Shown: positions 17,843 through 27,712, numbered from the stretch's first letter. The stretch: DNA of 49,138 nt from Cellulosimicrobium funkei (GCF_001019615.1 NZ_JNBQ01000030.1:1-49138); one strand, 5' to 3'. Notes: generated by a model not told the origin, from the letters alone. Numbers and translations are program-made.

Positions 17843-18520
17843 TCAGAGCGAGCGGACCCAGTTCTCGAGCAGGGTCGCGCCCGCGTCGCCGGACTTCTCG
17901 GGGTGGAACTGCGTGGCGGAGAGCGGCCCGTTCTCCACGGCCGCGACGAACCGGCCGCCGTGGTCGGACCACGTGACGAGCGGACGCCGGATCGGCGAGT
18001 CCGCGGGCAGGTCCTGACCCGTCGTGAACGACCGGGCCGCGTAGGAGTGGACGAAGTAGAAGCGCTCGTCCTCGACGCCGCGGAACAGGACGCTGCCCTC
18101 GGGGGCGTCGACCGTGTCCCAGCCCATGTGCGGCACGACGTCCGCCTCGAGCCGGTCGACGAGGCCGGCCCACTCCCCCAGCCCGTCGGTCAGGGTCCCG
18201 TGCTCGTCGCCCTGCTCGAACATGACCTGCATGCCCACGCAGATGCCGAGCACGGGCCGACCGCCGGCGAGGCGGCGGCCGACGAGCTCGTCGCCGCGGA
18301 CGCCGCGCAGGCCTGCCATGACCGCCGCGAACGCGCCGACGCCCGGGACGACGAGGCCGTCCGCGTCCTGGGCGCGCGCGCGGTCGGCGGTGAGCTCGAC
18401 GTCCGCACCGACGCGCTCGAGCGCGCGCACGGCCGAGCGGACGTTGCCGAACCCGTAGTCGAGCACGACGACGGACGGGCGCCGCACGCCCGACGTCTCG
18501 CGGGTCGCCGGCTCGGTCAT
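17843..18520 (-). CDS. hisH: Imidazole glycerol phosphate synthase glutaminase subunit HisH
   Basis: A 225-residue class I glutamine amidotransferase that feeds ammonia to HisF. The nucleophile Cys is in [11 protein letters not shown] and the His/Glu of the triad in [27 protein letters not shown] at the start and FYFVHSY are family motifs. The first 15 residues are a poorly conserved extension. Its ATG overlaps the stop of the unknown gene before it (ATGA). The HisF partner is not in the window. Confidence 0.96.
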   Translation of the reverse strand: MTEPATRETSGVRRPSVVVLDYGFGNVRSAVRALERVGADVELTADRARAQDADGLVVPGVGAFAAVMAGLRGVRGDELVGRRLAGGRPVLGICVGMQVMFEQGDEHGTLTDGLGEWAGLVDRLEADVVPHMGWDTVDAPEGSVLFRGVEDERFYFVHSYAARSFTTGQDLPADSPIRRPLVTWSDHGGRFVAAVENGPLSATQFHPEKSGDAGATLLENWVRSL

Positions 18521-19029
18521 GCGCCGTCCTTCCGTGCGCGCCGCGCCGCCGACGTGAGCAGGCGCATCGCCTTCCAGCGGGAGATCGACGAGCTCGCGAC
18601 GACGCCGTCCTGGTCGGCGACCGTCGTCGTGCCGGTGAGCAGGTCCTCGAGCGCCTCCGGCGCGCCGCCGAGCACGAGGCCCGGGGCGAGCTGGTCGCCC
18701 ACGGCGCCGTCGGCCCAGCGCGTCATGGTGAGCTGCTCGCCGCTGCGCACGACGAGCACGAGCGGGACGCCCTTGACCAGGGTGGTCAGCGCGGCGGCGG
18801 CGTGCGCGGGGGCGTCACCGGCCGTGTCGCGCAGGACCGCGACGGCGCCCACGTCGGTCGGCACGACGTCCGCCTCGACCTGCGCGAGCGAGCACGCGGC
18901 GGCGAGCGGCTCGGCCCCGGCGATCTGCGTGATGAGCGCGACGAGGTCGGGCCGCGCCGGGCCGGTCAGGGACGAGAGGTCGTCCGGGATCTCGACGCCG
19001 TCGAGCGAGCCGTCGTCGTGCGTGCTCAC
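18517..19029 (-). CDS. Conserved hypothetical protein inside the histidine operon
   Basis: A 170-residue soluble protein that I do not recognise. It is acidic at the N-terminus, has a hydrophobic strand pattern in the middle ([28 protein letters not shown]), and ends in a basic helix ([20 protein letters not shown]). It overlaps hisB by GTGA and hisH by ATGA, so its translation is tied to both. A role in histidine synthesis or its regulation is suggested by position only. No catalytic motif is visible. Confidence 0.7.
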   Translation of the reverse strand: MSTHDDGSLDGVEIPDDLSSLTGPARPDLVALITQIAGAEPLAAACSLAQVEADVVPTDVGAVAVLRDTAGDAPAHAAAALTTLVKGVPLVLVVRSGEQLTMTRWADGAVGDQLAPGLVLGGAPEALEDLLTGTTTVADQDGVVASSSISRWKAMRLLTSAARRARKDGA

Positions 19030-19625
19030 AGGGCCCCCTTCGTGGACGGGACGCCCTCGACGCGCGGGTCGGGAGCCACCGCGGCGCGCAGAGCTCGGGC
19101 GAGCGCCTTGAACTGCGCCTCGACGATGTGGTGCGGGTCGCGACCCGCGAGGACGCGCACGTGGATGCAGATGCCCGCGTGGTGCGCGATCGACTCGAGC
19201 ACGTGGCGTGTCAGGGAGCCCGTGAAGTGCCCGCCGATGAGGTGGTACTCCTGGCCCTCCGGCTCGCCCGAGTGCACGAGGTAGGGGCGCCCGGACACGT
19301 CGACGACCGCGAGCGCGAGCGCCTCGTCGAGCGGGACCGTCGCGTCGCCGAAGCGCCCGATGCCCGCCTTGTCGCCGAGCGCGACGCGCAGCGCCTCGCC
19401 GATCGTGATCGCGACGTCCTCGACCGTGTGGTGCGCGTCGATGTGCGTGTCGCCCGTCGCGACGACCTTGAGGTCGATGAGCGAGTGCTTGCCCAGCGCC
19501 GTGAGCATGTGGTCGTAGAACGGGACGGTCGTCGAGATCTCCGTCCGTCCCGTGCCGTCGAGGTCGAGCTCGACGAGCACGCTCGACTCGGACGTCGCGC
19601 GCTCGATGCGCGCGGTGCGCTTCAC
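19026..19625 (-). CDS. hisB: Imidazoleglycerol-phosphate dehydratase HisB
   Basis: A 199-residue monofunctional IGPD, a manganese enzyme that removes water from IGP. The paired metal-binding motifs [13 protein letters not shown] and [13 protein letters not shown] plus [17 protein letters not shown] are intact, and [14 protein letters not shown] is present. There is no phosphatase domain, as expected outside enterics. The GTG overlaps the hisC stop (GTGA). Confidence 0.97.
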   Translation of the reverse strand: MKRTARIERATSESSVLVELDLDGTGRTEISTTVPFYDHMLTALGKHSLIDLKVVATGDTHIDAHHTVEDVAITIGEALRVALGDKAGIGRFGDATVPLDEALALAVVDVSGRPYLVHSGEPEGQEYHLIGGHFTGSLTRHVLESIAHHAGICIHVRVLAGRDPHHIVEAQFKALARALRAAVAPDPRVEGVPSTKGAL

Positions 19626-20785
19626 AGTCCTGCCACCTCCACGAGGGCCTGTCGGAAGGCCCGCATCTCCTCGCCGGTGCCGATCGACACCCGCAGCCAG
19701 CCGTCGGGACCAGTCTCCCGGATGAGCACGCCCCGCTCCAACATCGCCGACCAGACCGCGTGCCGGTCCTCGAACGTGCCGAACAGGACGAAGTTGGCGT
19801 CCGAGTCGGCGACGTCCAGCGGGCGGCCGTCCGGGTGCCGGAGCGAGCGCAGCCACGCGACGGTCTCGTCGCGACGCTCGCGCAGCTCCGAGACCTGCGC
19901 GAGCAGCTCTCCGGAGTGCGCGAGGGCCGCGCGCGCGACCGCCTGGGTCACGGCCGACAGGTGGTACGGGAGCCGGACGACGCGCAGCGCGTCGACGAGC
20001 TCTCGCGACGCCGCGAGATAGCCCACCCGGGCGCCCGCGAGCGCGAACGCCTTGGACATCGTGCGCGTCACCGCGAGGTTCGGGTACCGGTCGAGCAGCT
20101 CGAGCGCCGACGGCGTCCCGGTGCGGCGGAACTCGCCGTACGCCTCGTCGACGACGACGACGGCCGGCGCCTCCTGCCCGTCGGGCAGCGGGACGCGCAC
20201 CGCGAGCGCCGCCTCGCAGACCGCCTCGACGGTCGCGGCGGGCAGCGCGGTGCCGGTCGGGTTGTTGGGGCTCGCGAGCAGGACGACGGAGGGCTGCTCG
20301 TGCGCGACCACCTCGCGCGCGTGCTCGGGGTCGAGCGTGAAGTCCTCGGCGCGGCGCCCGACGACCCACGCGGTGTGGGTGTCGCGCGCGTACTCCGGGT
20401 ACATCGAGTACGTCGGGGCGAAGGAGACGGCGGTGCGTCCCGGGCCGCCGAACGCCTGGAGCACGTGGAGCATGATCTCGTTCGACCCGTTGGCGGCCCA
20501 GAGCTGGTCCGCCTCCAGCGCGACGCCCGACTCCGTGCCGAGGTACGCCGCGAGGTCGGCGCGCAGCCCGAGGAAGTCGCGGTCGGGGTAGCGGTTGAGG
20601 CCCGCGGCGGCGTCGTGCACCGCCTGCGTGATCGTCGCGACGACGGCCTCGCTCGGCGCGTGCGGGTTCTCGTTGACGTTGAGCAGGACCGGGACGTCGA
20701 GCTGCGGCGCGCCGTACGGCTCGACGCCGGCGAGCTCGGGGCGCAGCGGGAGCAAGGGCCGTCCCGCGACGGAGGGTGGGGTCAC
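19622..20785 (-). CDS. hisC: Histidinol-phosphate aminotransferase HisC
   Basis: A 387-residue fold-type I PLP transaminase. It shows [11 protein letters not shown] near residues 35-45, [15 protein letters not shown] and [10 protein letters not shown]. The PLP lysine is in [17 protein letters not shown], and the substrate arginine in WLRVSIGT. It heads hisC-hisB-unknown-hisH-priA-sseB. A TAGACT box ends six bases before the GTG and no Shine-Dalgarno is present, so the operon mRNA is probably leaderless. Confidence 0.96.
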   Translation of the reverse strand: MTPPSVAGRPLLPLRPELAGVEPYGAPQLDVPVLLNVNENPHAPSEAVVATITQAVHDAAAGLNRYPDRDFLGLRADLAAYLGTESGVALEADQLWAANGSNEIMLHVLQAFGGPGRTAVSFAPTYSMYPEYARDTHTAWVVGRRAEDFTLDPEHAREVVAHEQPSVVLLASPNNPTGTALPAATVEAVCEAALAVRVPLPDGQEAPAVVVVDEAYGEFRRTGTPSALELLDRYPNLAVTRTMSKAFALAGARVGYLAASRELVDALRVVRLPYHLSAVTQAVARAALAHSGELLAQVSELRERRDETVAWLRSLRHPDGRPLDVADSDANFVLFGTFEDRHAVWSAMLERGVLIRETGPDGWLRVSIGTGEEMRAFRQALVEVAGL

Positions 20786-20791
20786 CCGGAC

Positions 20792-20797
20792 AGTCTA
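20792..20797 (-). promoter_or_regulatory. Probable -10 of the hisC operon
   Basis: TAGACT on the minus strand, with six bases to the GTG start. The same hexamer and spacing precede hisD. The -35 is weak. The 102 bases of 20786-20887 otherwise hold only the convergent end of the Rieske gene. Confidence 0.5.
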
Positions 20798-20887
20798 CGA
20801 ACCGCACGCGCACCGACGTCCGTGACGTCCGGCACGCGGGCAGCGGCTCCTGCCGCCGCACTCGGACCGTGCGGGCCGGCCGCCGCG

Positions 20888-21460
20888 TCAGGCCGAGGTG
20901 ACCTCGCCGCCGTCGACCGTCACGGGCACCTCGGGCAGGGGCGACGGCGCGGGCCCGCCGAGCACGGCGCCGGTCGCGAGGTCGTAGCGGGAGGCGTGGC
21001 ACGGGCAGAGGAGCTCTCCGTCCCCGGGCGCGACCGTGCACCCCTGGTGGGTGCAGATCGCGCTGAAGGCCGCGAACGTCCCCTCCGCGGGCTGCGTGAC
21101 CAGCAGCGGGGCGCCGTCCACGGTGACCGCGAGCGCCCCGCCGACCGGGACGTCGTCGACGCTCGCGAGCGCCTGCCCGGGACCGACGTCGGGCCCGCCG
21201 GCCCCGGAGCCCTCGCCGCCGCTCGTCCCGCCGTCCTGCGTCCCCGAGGGACCACCGCCACCGCACGCCGCGAGCAGCGCGAGCGCCGCGCCCGCTCCCG
21301 ACCCGGCGAGGACGACCCGTCGCGTCGGCGTCGCTCCGCGCGGGACGTGCAGGACCGGGCCGGGCCGCCGGGTACGCGCGGCATCGGCGGTGGCGCCGAG
21401 GACGTCGTCGCGCGTGGCGATCGCGTCGCCCGGGGGGACGGCGGGGTGCGGTGCGTCCAT
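20888..21460 (-). CDS. Rieske 2Fe-2S protein, Tat lipoprotein
   Basis: A 190-residue protein with a C-terminal Rieske domain: CTHQGCTV and CPCHASRYD give the two Cys and two His cluster ligands. A long 46-residue n-region is followed by [10 protein letters not shown] (twin arginine at 47-48), a hydrophobic stretch and the lipobox LAAC, then a Gly/Ser linker. It should be folded in the cytoplasm, exported by Tat and lipid-anchored outside. AGGAGG lies six bases before the ATG. It is not next to cytochrome bc genes, so an arsenite-oxidase-like or electron-carrier role is open. It is divergent from a small membrane protein gene. Confidence 0.88.
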   Translation of the reverse strand: MDAPHPAVPPGDAIATRDDVLGATADAARTRRPGPVLHVPRGATPTRRVVLAGSGAGAALALLAACGGGGPSGTQDGGTSGGEGSGAGGPDVGPGQALASVDDVPVGGALAVTVDGAPLLVTQPAEGTFAAFSAICTHQGCTVAPGDGELLCPCHASRYDLATGAVLGGPAPSPLPEVPVTVDGGEVTSA

Positions 21461-21608
21461 GTCCGGCCTCCTTGCGCGGTGCGTGGACGGGCGTGCCCTC
21501 GGCCCACCCTGGCCGTCCGGCGCGCGAGACGTCGCCGTCGGCGGTTCCATTGAAGCACCGGGGTGCGGGGGCACGCCCCCCGACCGCACCCGAGCGGAGG
21601 AGACGCCG

Positions 21609-22040
21609 ATGTCCGTGACCGCGGGGCCGCCGGCACCACCCGTGCGCGAGGGTCGAGCACTCGGTGCGTGGGTCCTGCGCGGGCTGACCGCCGCGGGCCT
21701 CCTGCTCTCCGCCGACGTGCACCTGGTCCTGTTCGTCGAGGGGTACCGCGACATCGACGTCGTCGGCCCGCTCTTCGCGCTCAACGCGGTCGCGGGGCTC
21801 GTCCTCGGCCTCCTCGTCCTCGTGTGGCGGCACTGGCTGCCGCTGCTCGGCGCGGTCGGCTTCGGGGCGCTGACCCTCGCCGCGTTCTACCTCTCGACGA
21901 CCGTCGGCTTCTTCGGCGTGAACGAGACCGTCGGCGGGACGCAGCAGGTCCTCGCCGCGGTGAGCGAGTGCGTCGTCGTGGTCGCCGGGACGCTCGCCCT
22001 CGTCGTGGAGAGGCGAAGGTCACGAGCTGCACGGTCGTGA
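21609..22040 (+). CDS. Four-helix integral membrane protein, unknown function
   Basis: A 143-residue protein with four predicted membrane helices at roughly 20-42, 50-72, 76-100 and 108-130. The first contains [16 protein letters not shown] and the second [17 protein letters not shown], a pattern I associate with uncharacterised actinobacterial membrane proteins. CGGAGGAG precedes the ATG. It is divergent from the Rieske lipoprotein (148-base shared upstream region, no clear promoter read) and is followed by an alcohol dehydrogenase 117 bases later. Confidence 0.75.
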   Translation: MSVTAGPPAPPVREGRALGAWVLRGLTAAGLLLSADVHLVLFVEGYRDIDVVGPLFALNAVAGLVLGLLVLVWRHWLPLLGAVGFGALTLAAFYLSTTVGFFGVNETVGGTQQVLAAVSECVVVVAGTLALVVERRRSRAARS

Positions 22041-22157
22041 GTCGTTCGTCGCGCCGTCCGCCGCGACGCCCGGCCCCCGCGCGCGTAGCGTCGAGGACGA
22101 GGCAGGACCGCCGGCACGGTCCGGCCGCCACTCTCCCCGAGAACCGAGGTGATCGCC

Positions 22158-23189
22158 ATGCCCACCATGCGTGCCGCCGTCGTCCGCTCGTTCACCGAGC
22201 CCCTGGTCGTCGACGAGATCGAGGTCCCGTCGCCGGGGGCCCACGAGGCCCTGGTCAAGGTCGACTACACCGGCGTGTGCCACACGGACCTGCACGCCGC
22301 CCACGGCGACTGGCCGGTCAAGCCCGCGCCCCCGTTCGTGCCCGGCCACGAGGGCGTCGGCACGGTGGTCGCGGTCGGCGACCAGGTGACGCGCGTCCAG
22401 GTCGGCGACACGGTCGGCAACGCGTGGCTGTGGAGCGCGTGCGGCGAGTGCGAGTACTGCGAGACAGGCTGGGAGACCCTGTGCCCGCACCAGAAGAACG
22501 GCGGCTACTCGGTCGACGGTTCGTTCGGCCAGTACATGCTCGTCGACTCGCGCTACTGCCCGGTCGTCCCGGACGGGGTCGACCTCTCCGCCGTCGGACC
22601 GATCCTGTGCGCCGGCGTCACCGTCTACAAGGGGCTCAAGGTCACGGACACGCAGCCCGGCGAGTGGGTGCTGGTCTCCGGGATCGGCGGCCTCGGGCAC
22701 ATCGCGGTGCAGTACGCGGTCGCGATGGGCCGCCGCGTCGCCGCGGTGGACGTCGACGACGAGAAGCTCGCGCTCGCGCGCAAGCACGGCGCGGAGGTCA
22801 CGGTCAACGCGGCCACGTCACCCGACGCCGCGGCCGAGATCCAGGAGCAGACGGGCGGCGGAGTCCACGGCGCGCTCGTCACCGCCGTCAACGCGCACGC
22901 GTTCCCCCAGGCCGTGGGCGCGCTGCGCCGCGGTGGCACGGTCTCGCTCGTCGGGCTCCCGCCGGAGAAGTTCCCGCTCGACATCTTCACGACCGTGCTC
23001 TTCGGGCTGACCGTGCGCGGGTCGATCGTCGGGACGCGCAAGGACATGGCGGAGGCGCTCGACTTCTTCGCCCGCGGGAAGATCAGCCCGACGTACACGG
23101 TGCGCCCGCTCGCCGACATCAACGCGATCTTCTCCGAGATGGAGGAGGGCCGGATCGACGGGCGTGTGGTCATGGACATGCGCTCCTGA
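22158..23189 (+). CDS. adhP: Zinc-dependent alcohol dehydrogenase (AdhP type)
   Basis: A 343-residue medium-chain dehydrogenase oxidising primary alcohols with NAD. Catalytic zinc ligands are in GVCHTDLHAAHGD and GHEGVG. The structural-zinc cysteines are CGECEYCETGWETLC (a fourth Cys follows). The Rossmann motif is SGIGGLGHIAVQYA, followed by VDVDDEKL as NAD-specificity acidics. The ATG at 22158 has GAGGTGAT before it; an upstream ATG at 22149 is less well placed. A TAGCGT hexamer near 22085 could be its -10. Confidence 0.94.
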   Translation: MPTMRAAVVRSFTEPLVVDEIEVPSPGAHEALVKVDYTGVCHTDLHAAHGDWPVKPAPPFVPGHEGVGTVVAVGDQVTRVQVGDTVGNAWLWSACGECEYCETGWETLCPHQKNGGYSVDGSFGQYMLVDSRYCPVVPDGVDLSAVGPILCAGVTVYKGLKVTDTQPGEWVLVSGIGGLGHIAVQYAVAMGRRVAAVDVDDEKLALARKHGAEVTVNAATSPDAAAEIQEQTGGGVHGALVTAVNAHAFPQAVGALRRGGTVSLVGLPPEKFPLDIFTTVLFGLTVRGSIVGTRKDMAEALDFFARGKISPTYTVRPLADINAIFSEMEEGRIDGRVVMDMRS

Positions 23190-23211
23190 CGCCCTGCGCC
23201 CTCGTCTCTCG

Positions 23212-23246
23212 CGGCCCGCGACCCCGTCCCCGAGGTTCGCGGGCCG
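23212..23246 (+). terminator. Hairpin after adhP
   Basis: CGGCCCGCG at 23212-23220 pairs with CGCGGGCCG at 23238-23246, with additional ACC/GGT pairing inside, 22 bases past the stop. Confidence 0.6.
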
Positions 23247-23285
23247 TGGCCTGTGCACGACGACCCGAGGGTCGGCGGGTGCGCC

Positions 23286-23291
23286 TACGAT
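23286..23291 (+). promoter_or_regulatory. Probable -10 for the recQ-like gene
   Basis: TACGAT ends seven bases before the GTG at 23299, with no Shine-Dalgarno, so a leaderless message is likely. Confidence 0.45.
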
Positions 23292-23298
23292 CGTGCGG

Positions 23299-25782
23299 GT
23301 GAGCCCCACCGACCCGTACGCCGACCTGCCCTTCGACCCGGCCGACGCGCCGCCGCTCGACGAGCCTGCCGACCCGTTCGGCGACCCGTGGGCCGGGGCC
23401 GCGCCGTCGGGGCCCGCGCCGGAGACGGAGCAGCCCGCGGTCGCCGGGCCGCGCGCAGCGGCCCCGGTCGACGGAGGTGCCCTCGCCGCGGCGCCCGACG
23501 GCGGGGAGGCCGCCAAGCGGGCCAAGCTCGCGATGCTGCGCGGCCTGCTCGACGGGCAGTCGTTGCGCGAGGACGCCGAGACCGCGCTGCGCGCGCTCGT
23601 CGGGCGCGACGACGCGGTGCTGCGCGAGGACCAGTGGCGCGCGATCGAGGCGCTCGTGGCGTTCCGGCGCCGCGCGCTCGTCGTGCAGCGCACCGGGTGG
23701 GGCAAGTCCGCGGTGTACTTCGTGGCCACGCGTCTGCTGCGCGACCGCGGCGCCGGGCCGACCGTCATCGTCTCCCCGCTGCTCGCGCTCATGCGCGACC
23801 AGATCTCGGCCGCGGCCCGGGCGGGCATCAAGGCCGTGACCATCAACTCGGCCAACGTCACGGAGTGGGACGACGTCCACCGGGCGATCGCGGCCGGCGA
23901 GGTCGACGTGCTGCTCTGCTCGCCAGAGCGCCTGAACAACCCGGGCTTCCGCGACGAGGTGCTCCCCCGGCTCGCGGCCGACGCGGGACTCGTCGTCATC
24001 GACGAGGCGCACTGCATCTCGGACTGGGGCCACGACTTCCGTCCCGACTACCGGCGCATCCGCACGCTGCTCGCCGACCTGCCGCCCGGCATCCCCGTGC
24101 TCGCGACGACCGCGACGGCGAACGCGCGCGTGACCGCGGACGTCGCCGAGCAGCTCGGCGTGACCGCGGCGCACGCCGCCGGCGGCACCGCCGGCGACGC
24201 CGGCCACGAGGACGTGCTCGTCCTGCGCGGCGGGCTCGACCGCGAGTCGCTCCACCTCGCCGTCCTGCGCCTGCCCGACCAGCCCACGCGCGTCGCCTGG
24301 CTCGTCGAGGCGCTCCAGGACGTCGACGGCTCGGGCATCGTCTACTGCCTCACCGTCTCCGCGGCCGAGCAGGTCGCGAGCCAGCTCCGCGCCGCCGGCC
24401 TCGCCGTCGCGTCGTACACGGGCCAGACCGACCCGGCCGAGCGCGAGCGGCTCGAGGAGGACCTCAAGGAGAACCGCGTCAAGGCGCTGGTGGCGACCTC
24501 GGCGCTCGGGATGGGCTTCGACAAGCCCGACCTCGCGTTCGTCGTGCACCTCGGCGCACCGAGCTCCCCCATCGCCTACTACCAGCAGGTCGGGCGCGCG
24601 GGCCGCGGCGTCGACTCCGCCGTCGTCGTGCTGCTGCCCGGCGAGGAGGACCGGCGCATCTGGGAGTGGTTCGCGTCGACCGCGTTCCCGCCGCAGGCGC
24701 AGGTCCGCACGACGCTCGACGCGCTGGGTGCGGGCGGCACGCAGTCCGTCGCGCAGCTCGAGACGCAGGTCGACCTCAAGCGGTCGCGCCTCGAGGGCAT
24801 GCTCAAGGTGCTCGACGTCGACGGCGCCGTCCGGCGCGTCAAGGGCGGCTGGGAGGCCACCGGCGAGCCGTGGACGTACGACGCGGAGCGCTACGAGCGC
24901 GTCGACGCGACGCGCACGGCCGAGCAGCAGGCGATGCTCGACTACGAGGCCACGGACGGGTGCCGCATGGTGTTCCTGCGTGCCGCGCTCGACGACCCGG
25001 AGCTCGAGGACGGGTGGCGGTGCGGGCGCTGCGACACGTGCGGCGGGGTGACGCTGCCGGCGCTGCCCGACGCCGAGGCCGTCGCCGCCGCGCGCGCGGA
25101 CATGGACCGGCCCGGGGTCGAGGTGGTCGCGCGCCGCCAGTGGCCGAGCGGCATGGACCGCCTGGGGCTCGAGCTGCGCGGTCGTCTCGGCGCCGACGAG
25201 CTCGCGGAGACCGGGCGTGCCGTCGCGCGGCTCGACGGGCTCGGCTGGTCCGCCCCGCTGCGCGAGCTCTTCGCCCCCGCGACGCCCGACGGCGACACAC
25301 CCGTCGCGCTCCGGCGCGCGGCAGCACGGGTGCTCGACGAGTGGCCGGAGCTGTACGAGGCCGGCGCGCAGAGCGAGCCCGCGACGGACGCCGGCGACGA
25401 CGGCACGGCGAGCGCGCCGGAGCGGCGGTTGCTCGTCGACGGCGTCGTCGCGGTGCGTTCCGCGACCCGCCCGCGCCTCACCTTCCACCTCGCGAACGGG
25501 CTCTCGAGCTACCTCGGCAAGCCCCTGATCGGCGCCGTCGGTCCCGTCCCGGGACGCGAGGAGCCAGGCCGGCACGACGTGAACTCCGCGACGCGCCTCG
25601 CGGGCGTCGCCGGCCGCCTGCAGCTCGAGCTGTCGGACGCCGCCCGGGCCGGGCTGGCCGGACGGCGCGTGCTCCTCGTCGACGACTACACCGAGTCGGG
25701 CTGGACGCTCACGGTCGCGGCGCGCCTGCTGCGCCAGGCGGGCGCGGCGGCCGTGCACCCGTTCGTCCTCGGCGTGCGCTGA
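23299..25782 (+). CDS. recQ: RecQ-family ATP-dependent DNA helicase with C-terminal phosphoribosyltransferase-like segment
   Basis: An 827-residue superfamily 2 helicase. A disordered acidic N-terminus of about 70 residues is followed by LREDQWRAIEAL (Q-like motif), QRTGWGKS (Walker A, 130-137), VIDEAHCISDWGHDFRPDYRR (DEAH at 235-238) and ATTATAN. In the second RecA fold are SYTGQTD, TSALGMGFDKPD and YYQQVGRAGRG. CRMVFLRAAL and CGRCDTCGG form the RecQ zinc site. No HRDC is seen. The last 200 residues hold WPSGMDRLGLELRGRL and end with VLLVDDYTESGWTLTVAARLL (about 792-812), a PRPP-loop-like motif of phosphoribosyltransferases. Substrate binding by that segment is unproven. Confidence 0.9.
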   Translation: MSPTDPYADLPFDPADAPPLDEPADPFGDPWAGAAPSGPAPETEQPAVAGPRAAAPVDGGALAAAPDGGEAAKRAKLAMLRGLLDGQSLREDAETALRALVGRDDAVLREDQWRAIEALVAFRRRALVVQRTGWGKSAVYFVATRLLRDRGAGPTVIVSPLLALMRDQISAAARAGIKAVTINSANVTEWDDVHRAIAAGEVDVLLCSPERLNNPGFRDEVLPRLAADAGLVVIDEAHCISDWGHDFRPDYRRIRTLLADLPPGIPVLATTATANARVTADVAEQLGVTAAHAAGGTAGDAGHEDVLVLRGGLDRESLHLAVLRLPDQPTRVAWLVEALQDVDGSGIVYCLTVSAAEQVASQLRAAGLAVASYTGQTDPAERERLEEDLKENRVKALVATSALGMGFDKPDLAFVVHLGAPSSPIAYYQQVGRAGRGVDSAVVVLLPGEEDRRIWEWFASTAFPPQAQVRTTLDALGAGGTQSVAQLETQVDLKRSRLEGMLKVLDVDGAVRRVKGGWEATGEPWTYDAERYERVDATRTAEQQAMLDYEATDGCRMVFLRAALDDPELEDGWRCGRCDTCGGVTLPALPDAEAVAAARADMDRPGVEVVARRQWPSGMDRLGLELRGRLGADELAETGRAVARLDGLGWSAPLRELFAPATPDGDTPVALRRAAARVLDEWPELYEAGAQSEPATDAGDDGTASAPERRLLVDGVVAVRSATRPRLTFHLANGLSSYLGKPLIGAVGPVPGREEPGRHDVNSATRLAGVAGRLQLELSDAARAGLAGRRVLLVDDYTESGWTLTVAARLLRQAGAAAVHPFVLGVR

Positions 25783-25798
25783 GGCGGCGGGAGCCGGG

Positions 25799-26278
25799 TC
25801 ACCACCGCAGACGCAGCTCCGTGTAGGTCGTGTCGACGAAGCCCAGCGCGCGGTACAGCGACTCGCCGTCGGCCGTGGCGTGCAGGGAGACCGAGTCGGC
25901 GCCGCTCGCGCGCGCCCAGTCGAGGGCCGCGACGACGCACGCGCGCGCGAAGCCCTGCCCCCGCGCGCCGGGCACCGTGCAGACGTTCGACAGGTGCGCC
26001 GTCGTGCCGTGCGGGTTCCGCGCGGACGGCACCGACCGGTGCAGCTCCACGAGCGCGCACGCCTCGACCCGGCCCGGTCCGCCGACGACGAAGGCCACGA
26101 CGTCGTCCGAGCCGAGCATCCGGGCGAACCACTCCCTGGCCCGGTGCTGCCAGACCCCGTCCTCCGCATCCGCCTCCCCCATCGCGCGCATGAGGTGGAC
26201 GCGCAGGGCGACGAGGTCGTCGGCGTCGCGCGGGACCGCACGCCGCACCGGCGCACGGTCTCCGCGCGCGCCCGTCAC
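25799..26278 (-). CDS. GNAT family N-acetyltransferase
   Basis: A 159-residue GNAT acyltransferase. [25 protein letters not shown] forms the first strand and helix. [32 protein letters not shown] carries the acetyl-CoA loop (RGQGxA), and [10 protein letters not shown] the C-terminal strand. The GTG overlaps the hisD stop (GTGA), so it is translated with hisD, though no histidine link is known. It converges on recQ with a 16-base gap. The substrate is unknown. Confidence 0.85.
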   Translation of the reverse strand: MTGARGDRAPVRRAVPRDADDLVALRVHLMRAMGEADAEDGVWQHRAREWFARMLGSDDVVAFVVGGPGRVEACALVELHRSVPSARNPHGTTAHLSNVCTVPGARGQGFARACVVAALDWARASGADSVSLHATADGESLYRALGFVDTTYTELRLRW

Positions 26279-27600
26279 AGGAACCGCGCCCGCACCGCCT
26301 CGCCGTGAGCCGGGAGGTCCTCGTCGTTCGCGACGGCGACGATCCGGTCCGCCAGCTCCTCCAGGGCGTCACGGTCGTACTCGATGACCTGGACCGCCTT
26401 GACGTAGCTGTGCACCCCGAGACCGCTCGAGAAGTGCGCGCAGCCGCCGGTCGGGAGCACGTGGTTCGAGCCGGCCATGTAGTCGCCGAGCGAGACGGGC
26501 GACCACGGGCCGACGAAGATGGCGCCCGCGCTCGTGACGCGCTCGGCGAGCGCCGCGGCGCCGTCCGCCTGGATCTCGAGGTGCTCCGCGCCGTAGGCGT
26601 CGACCACCTGGAGACCCTGCTCGAGGTCGTCCACGAGCACGATCGCGGACTGCGGACCGGCGAGGGACTGCGCGACGCGCGCGGCGTGCTTCGTGGCCGT
26701 CACGAGGTCCGCGAGGCGGGCCTCGACCGCGGCGGCGAGCTCGACGGACGGCGTGACGAGGACGGCCGCCGCGAGCGGGTCGTGCTCGGCCTGGCTGATG
26801 AGGTCGGCCGCCACGTGACCCGGGTCGGCGGTACCGTCCGCGAGGATCGCGATCTCCGTCGGCCCGGCCTCGGCGTCGATCCCGACGACGCCGCGGACGA
26901 GCCGCTTCGCGGCAGCGACGTAGACGTTCCCCGGTCCGGTCACGACGTCGACCGGCTCGCAGAGCACGTCCCCGTCCTGCGGCTCGCTGCCCGCCGCGCC
27001 GTACGCGAACATCGCCACGGCCTGAGCGCCACCCACCGCGTAGACCTCGTCGACCCCGAGCAGCGCGCACGCCGCGAGGATCGTCGGGTGCGGCAGGCCG
27101 CCGTTCTCCTTCTGGGGCGGCGACGCGACCGCGAGGCTGCGGACGCCGGCCTCCTGGGCCGCGACGACGTTCATCACCACGGACGACGGGTAGACCGCGA
27201 GCCCGCCGGGCGCGTAGAGCCCCACGCGGCGCACCGGCACCCAGCGCTGGCGGACCTGCGCACCGGGCCCGATCTCGACCGTGAAGTCCTGCGGGCGCTG
27301 GGCGGCGTGCACGAGCCGGACCCGACGGATCGCCTCCTCCAAGCCCGCGCGGACGTCCGGGTCGAGCCGCGCGAGGGCGTCGGCGAGCGCGTCGCCGGGG
27401 ACGCGCAGGTGCTCGGGCCGCACGCCGTCGAACCGCTCGGCGTACTCGCGCAGCGCGTCCGCGCCGCGCGCGCGGACCGCCTCGACGATCGGGGCGACCC
27501 GATGCGCCGCGTCCTCGACGCCGAGCTCTGCGCGCGGCAGGGTCTCGACGAGCTCGCGGGCGGACAGGGAACGTCCTCGAAGATCGATGCGGGTGATCAT
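26275..27600 (-). CDS. hisD: Histidinol dehydrogenase HisD
   Basis: A 441-residue zinc enzyme that oxidises histidinol to histidine in two NAD steps. Visible are [48 protein letters not shown] and [10 protein letters not shown]. The catalytic pair is in ISQAEHDP, and the late zinc-ligand region is AEHLEI and [17 protein letters not shown]. Its own TAGACT box ends six bases before the ATG. It is separated from hisC by about 5.5 kb of unrelated genes instead of sitting directly upstream of it. Confidence 0.97.
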   Translation of the reverse strand: MITRIDLRGRSLSARELVETLPRAELGVEDAAHRVAPIVEAVRARGADALREYAERFDGVRPEHLRVPGDALADALARLDPDVRAGLEEAIRRVRLVHAAQRPQDFTVEIGPGAQVRQRWVPVRRVGLYAPGGLAVYPSSVVMNVVAAQEAGVRSLAVASPPQKENGGLPHPTILAACALLGVDEVYAVGGAQAVAMFAYGAAGSEPQDGDVLCEPVDVVTGPGNVYVAAAKRLVRGVVGIDAEAGPTEIAILADGTADPGHVAADLISQAEHDPLAAAVLVTPSVELAAAVEARLADLVTATKHAARVAQSLAGPQSAIVLVDDLEQGLQVVDAYGAEHLEIQADGAAALAERVTSAGAIFVGPWSPVSLGDYMAGSNHVLPTGGCAHFSSGLGVHSYVKAVQVIEYDRDALEELADRIVAVANDEDLPAHGEAVRARFL

Positions 27601-27606
27601 GGGTCG

Positions 27607-27612
27607 AGTCTA
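27607..27612 (-). promoter_or_regulatory. Probable -10 for hisD
   Basis: TAGACT on the minus strand, then six bases to the ATG; identical in hexamer and spacing to the hisC promoter. No -35 is recognisable and no Shine-Dalgarno is present. Confidence 0.5.
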
Positions 27613-27706
27613 GGAGCCCGCGCGACCCCGCGACGAGGCGTTTCGCCCACCGGTCGCGCCGCGCGGGCCGCGGCACGCCGCGTCGCGCCCACCCCGCGCG
27701 GGCGGG

Positions 27707-27712
27707 GAGAAT
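27707..27712 (+). promoter_or_regulatory. Probable -10 for the S4-domain gene
   Basis: GAGAAT with seven bases to the ATG at 27720 suggests a leaderless message. This supports 27720 rather than the ATG at 27711, which lies inside the hexamer region. Confidence 0.4.
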
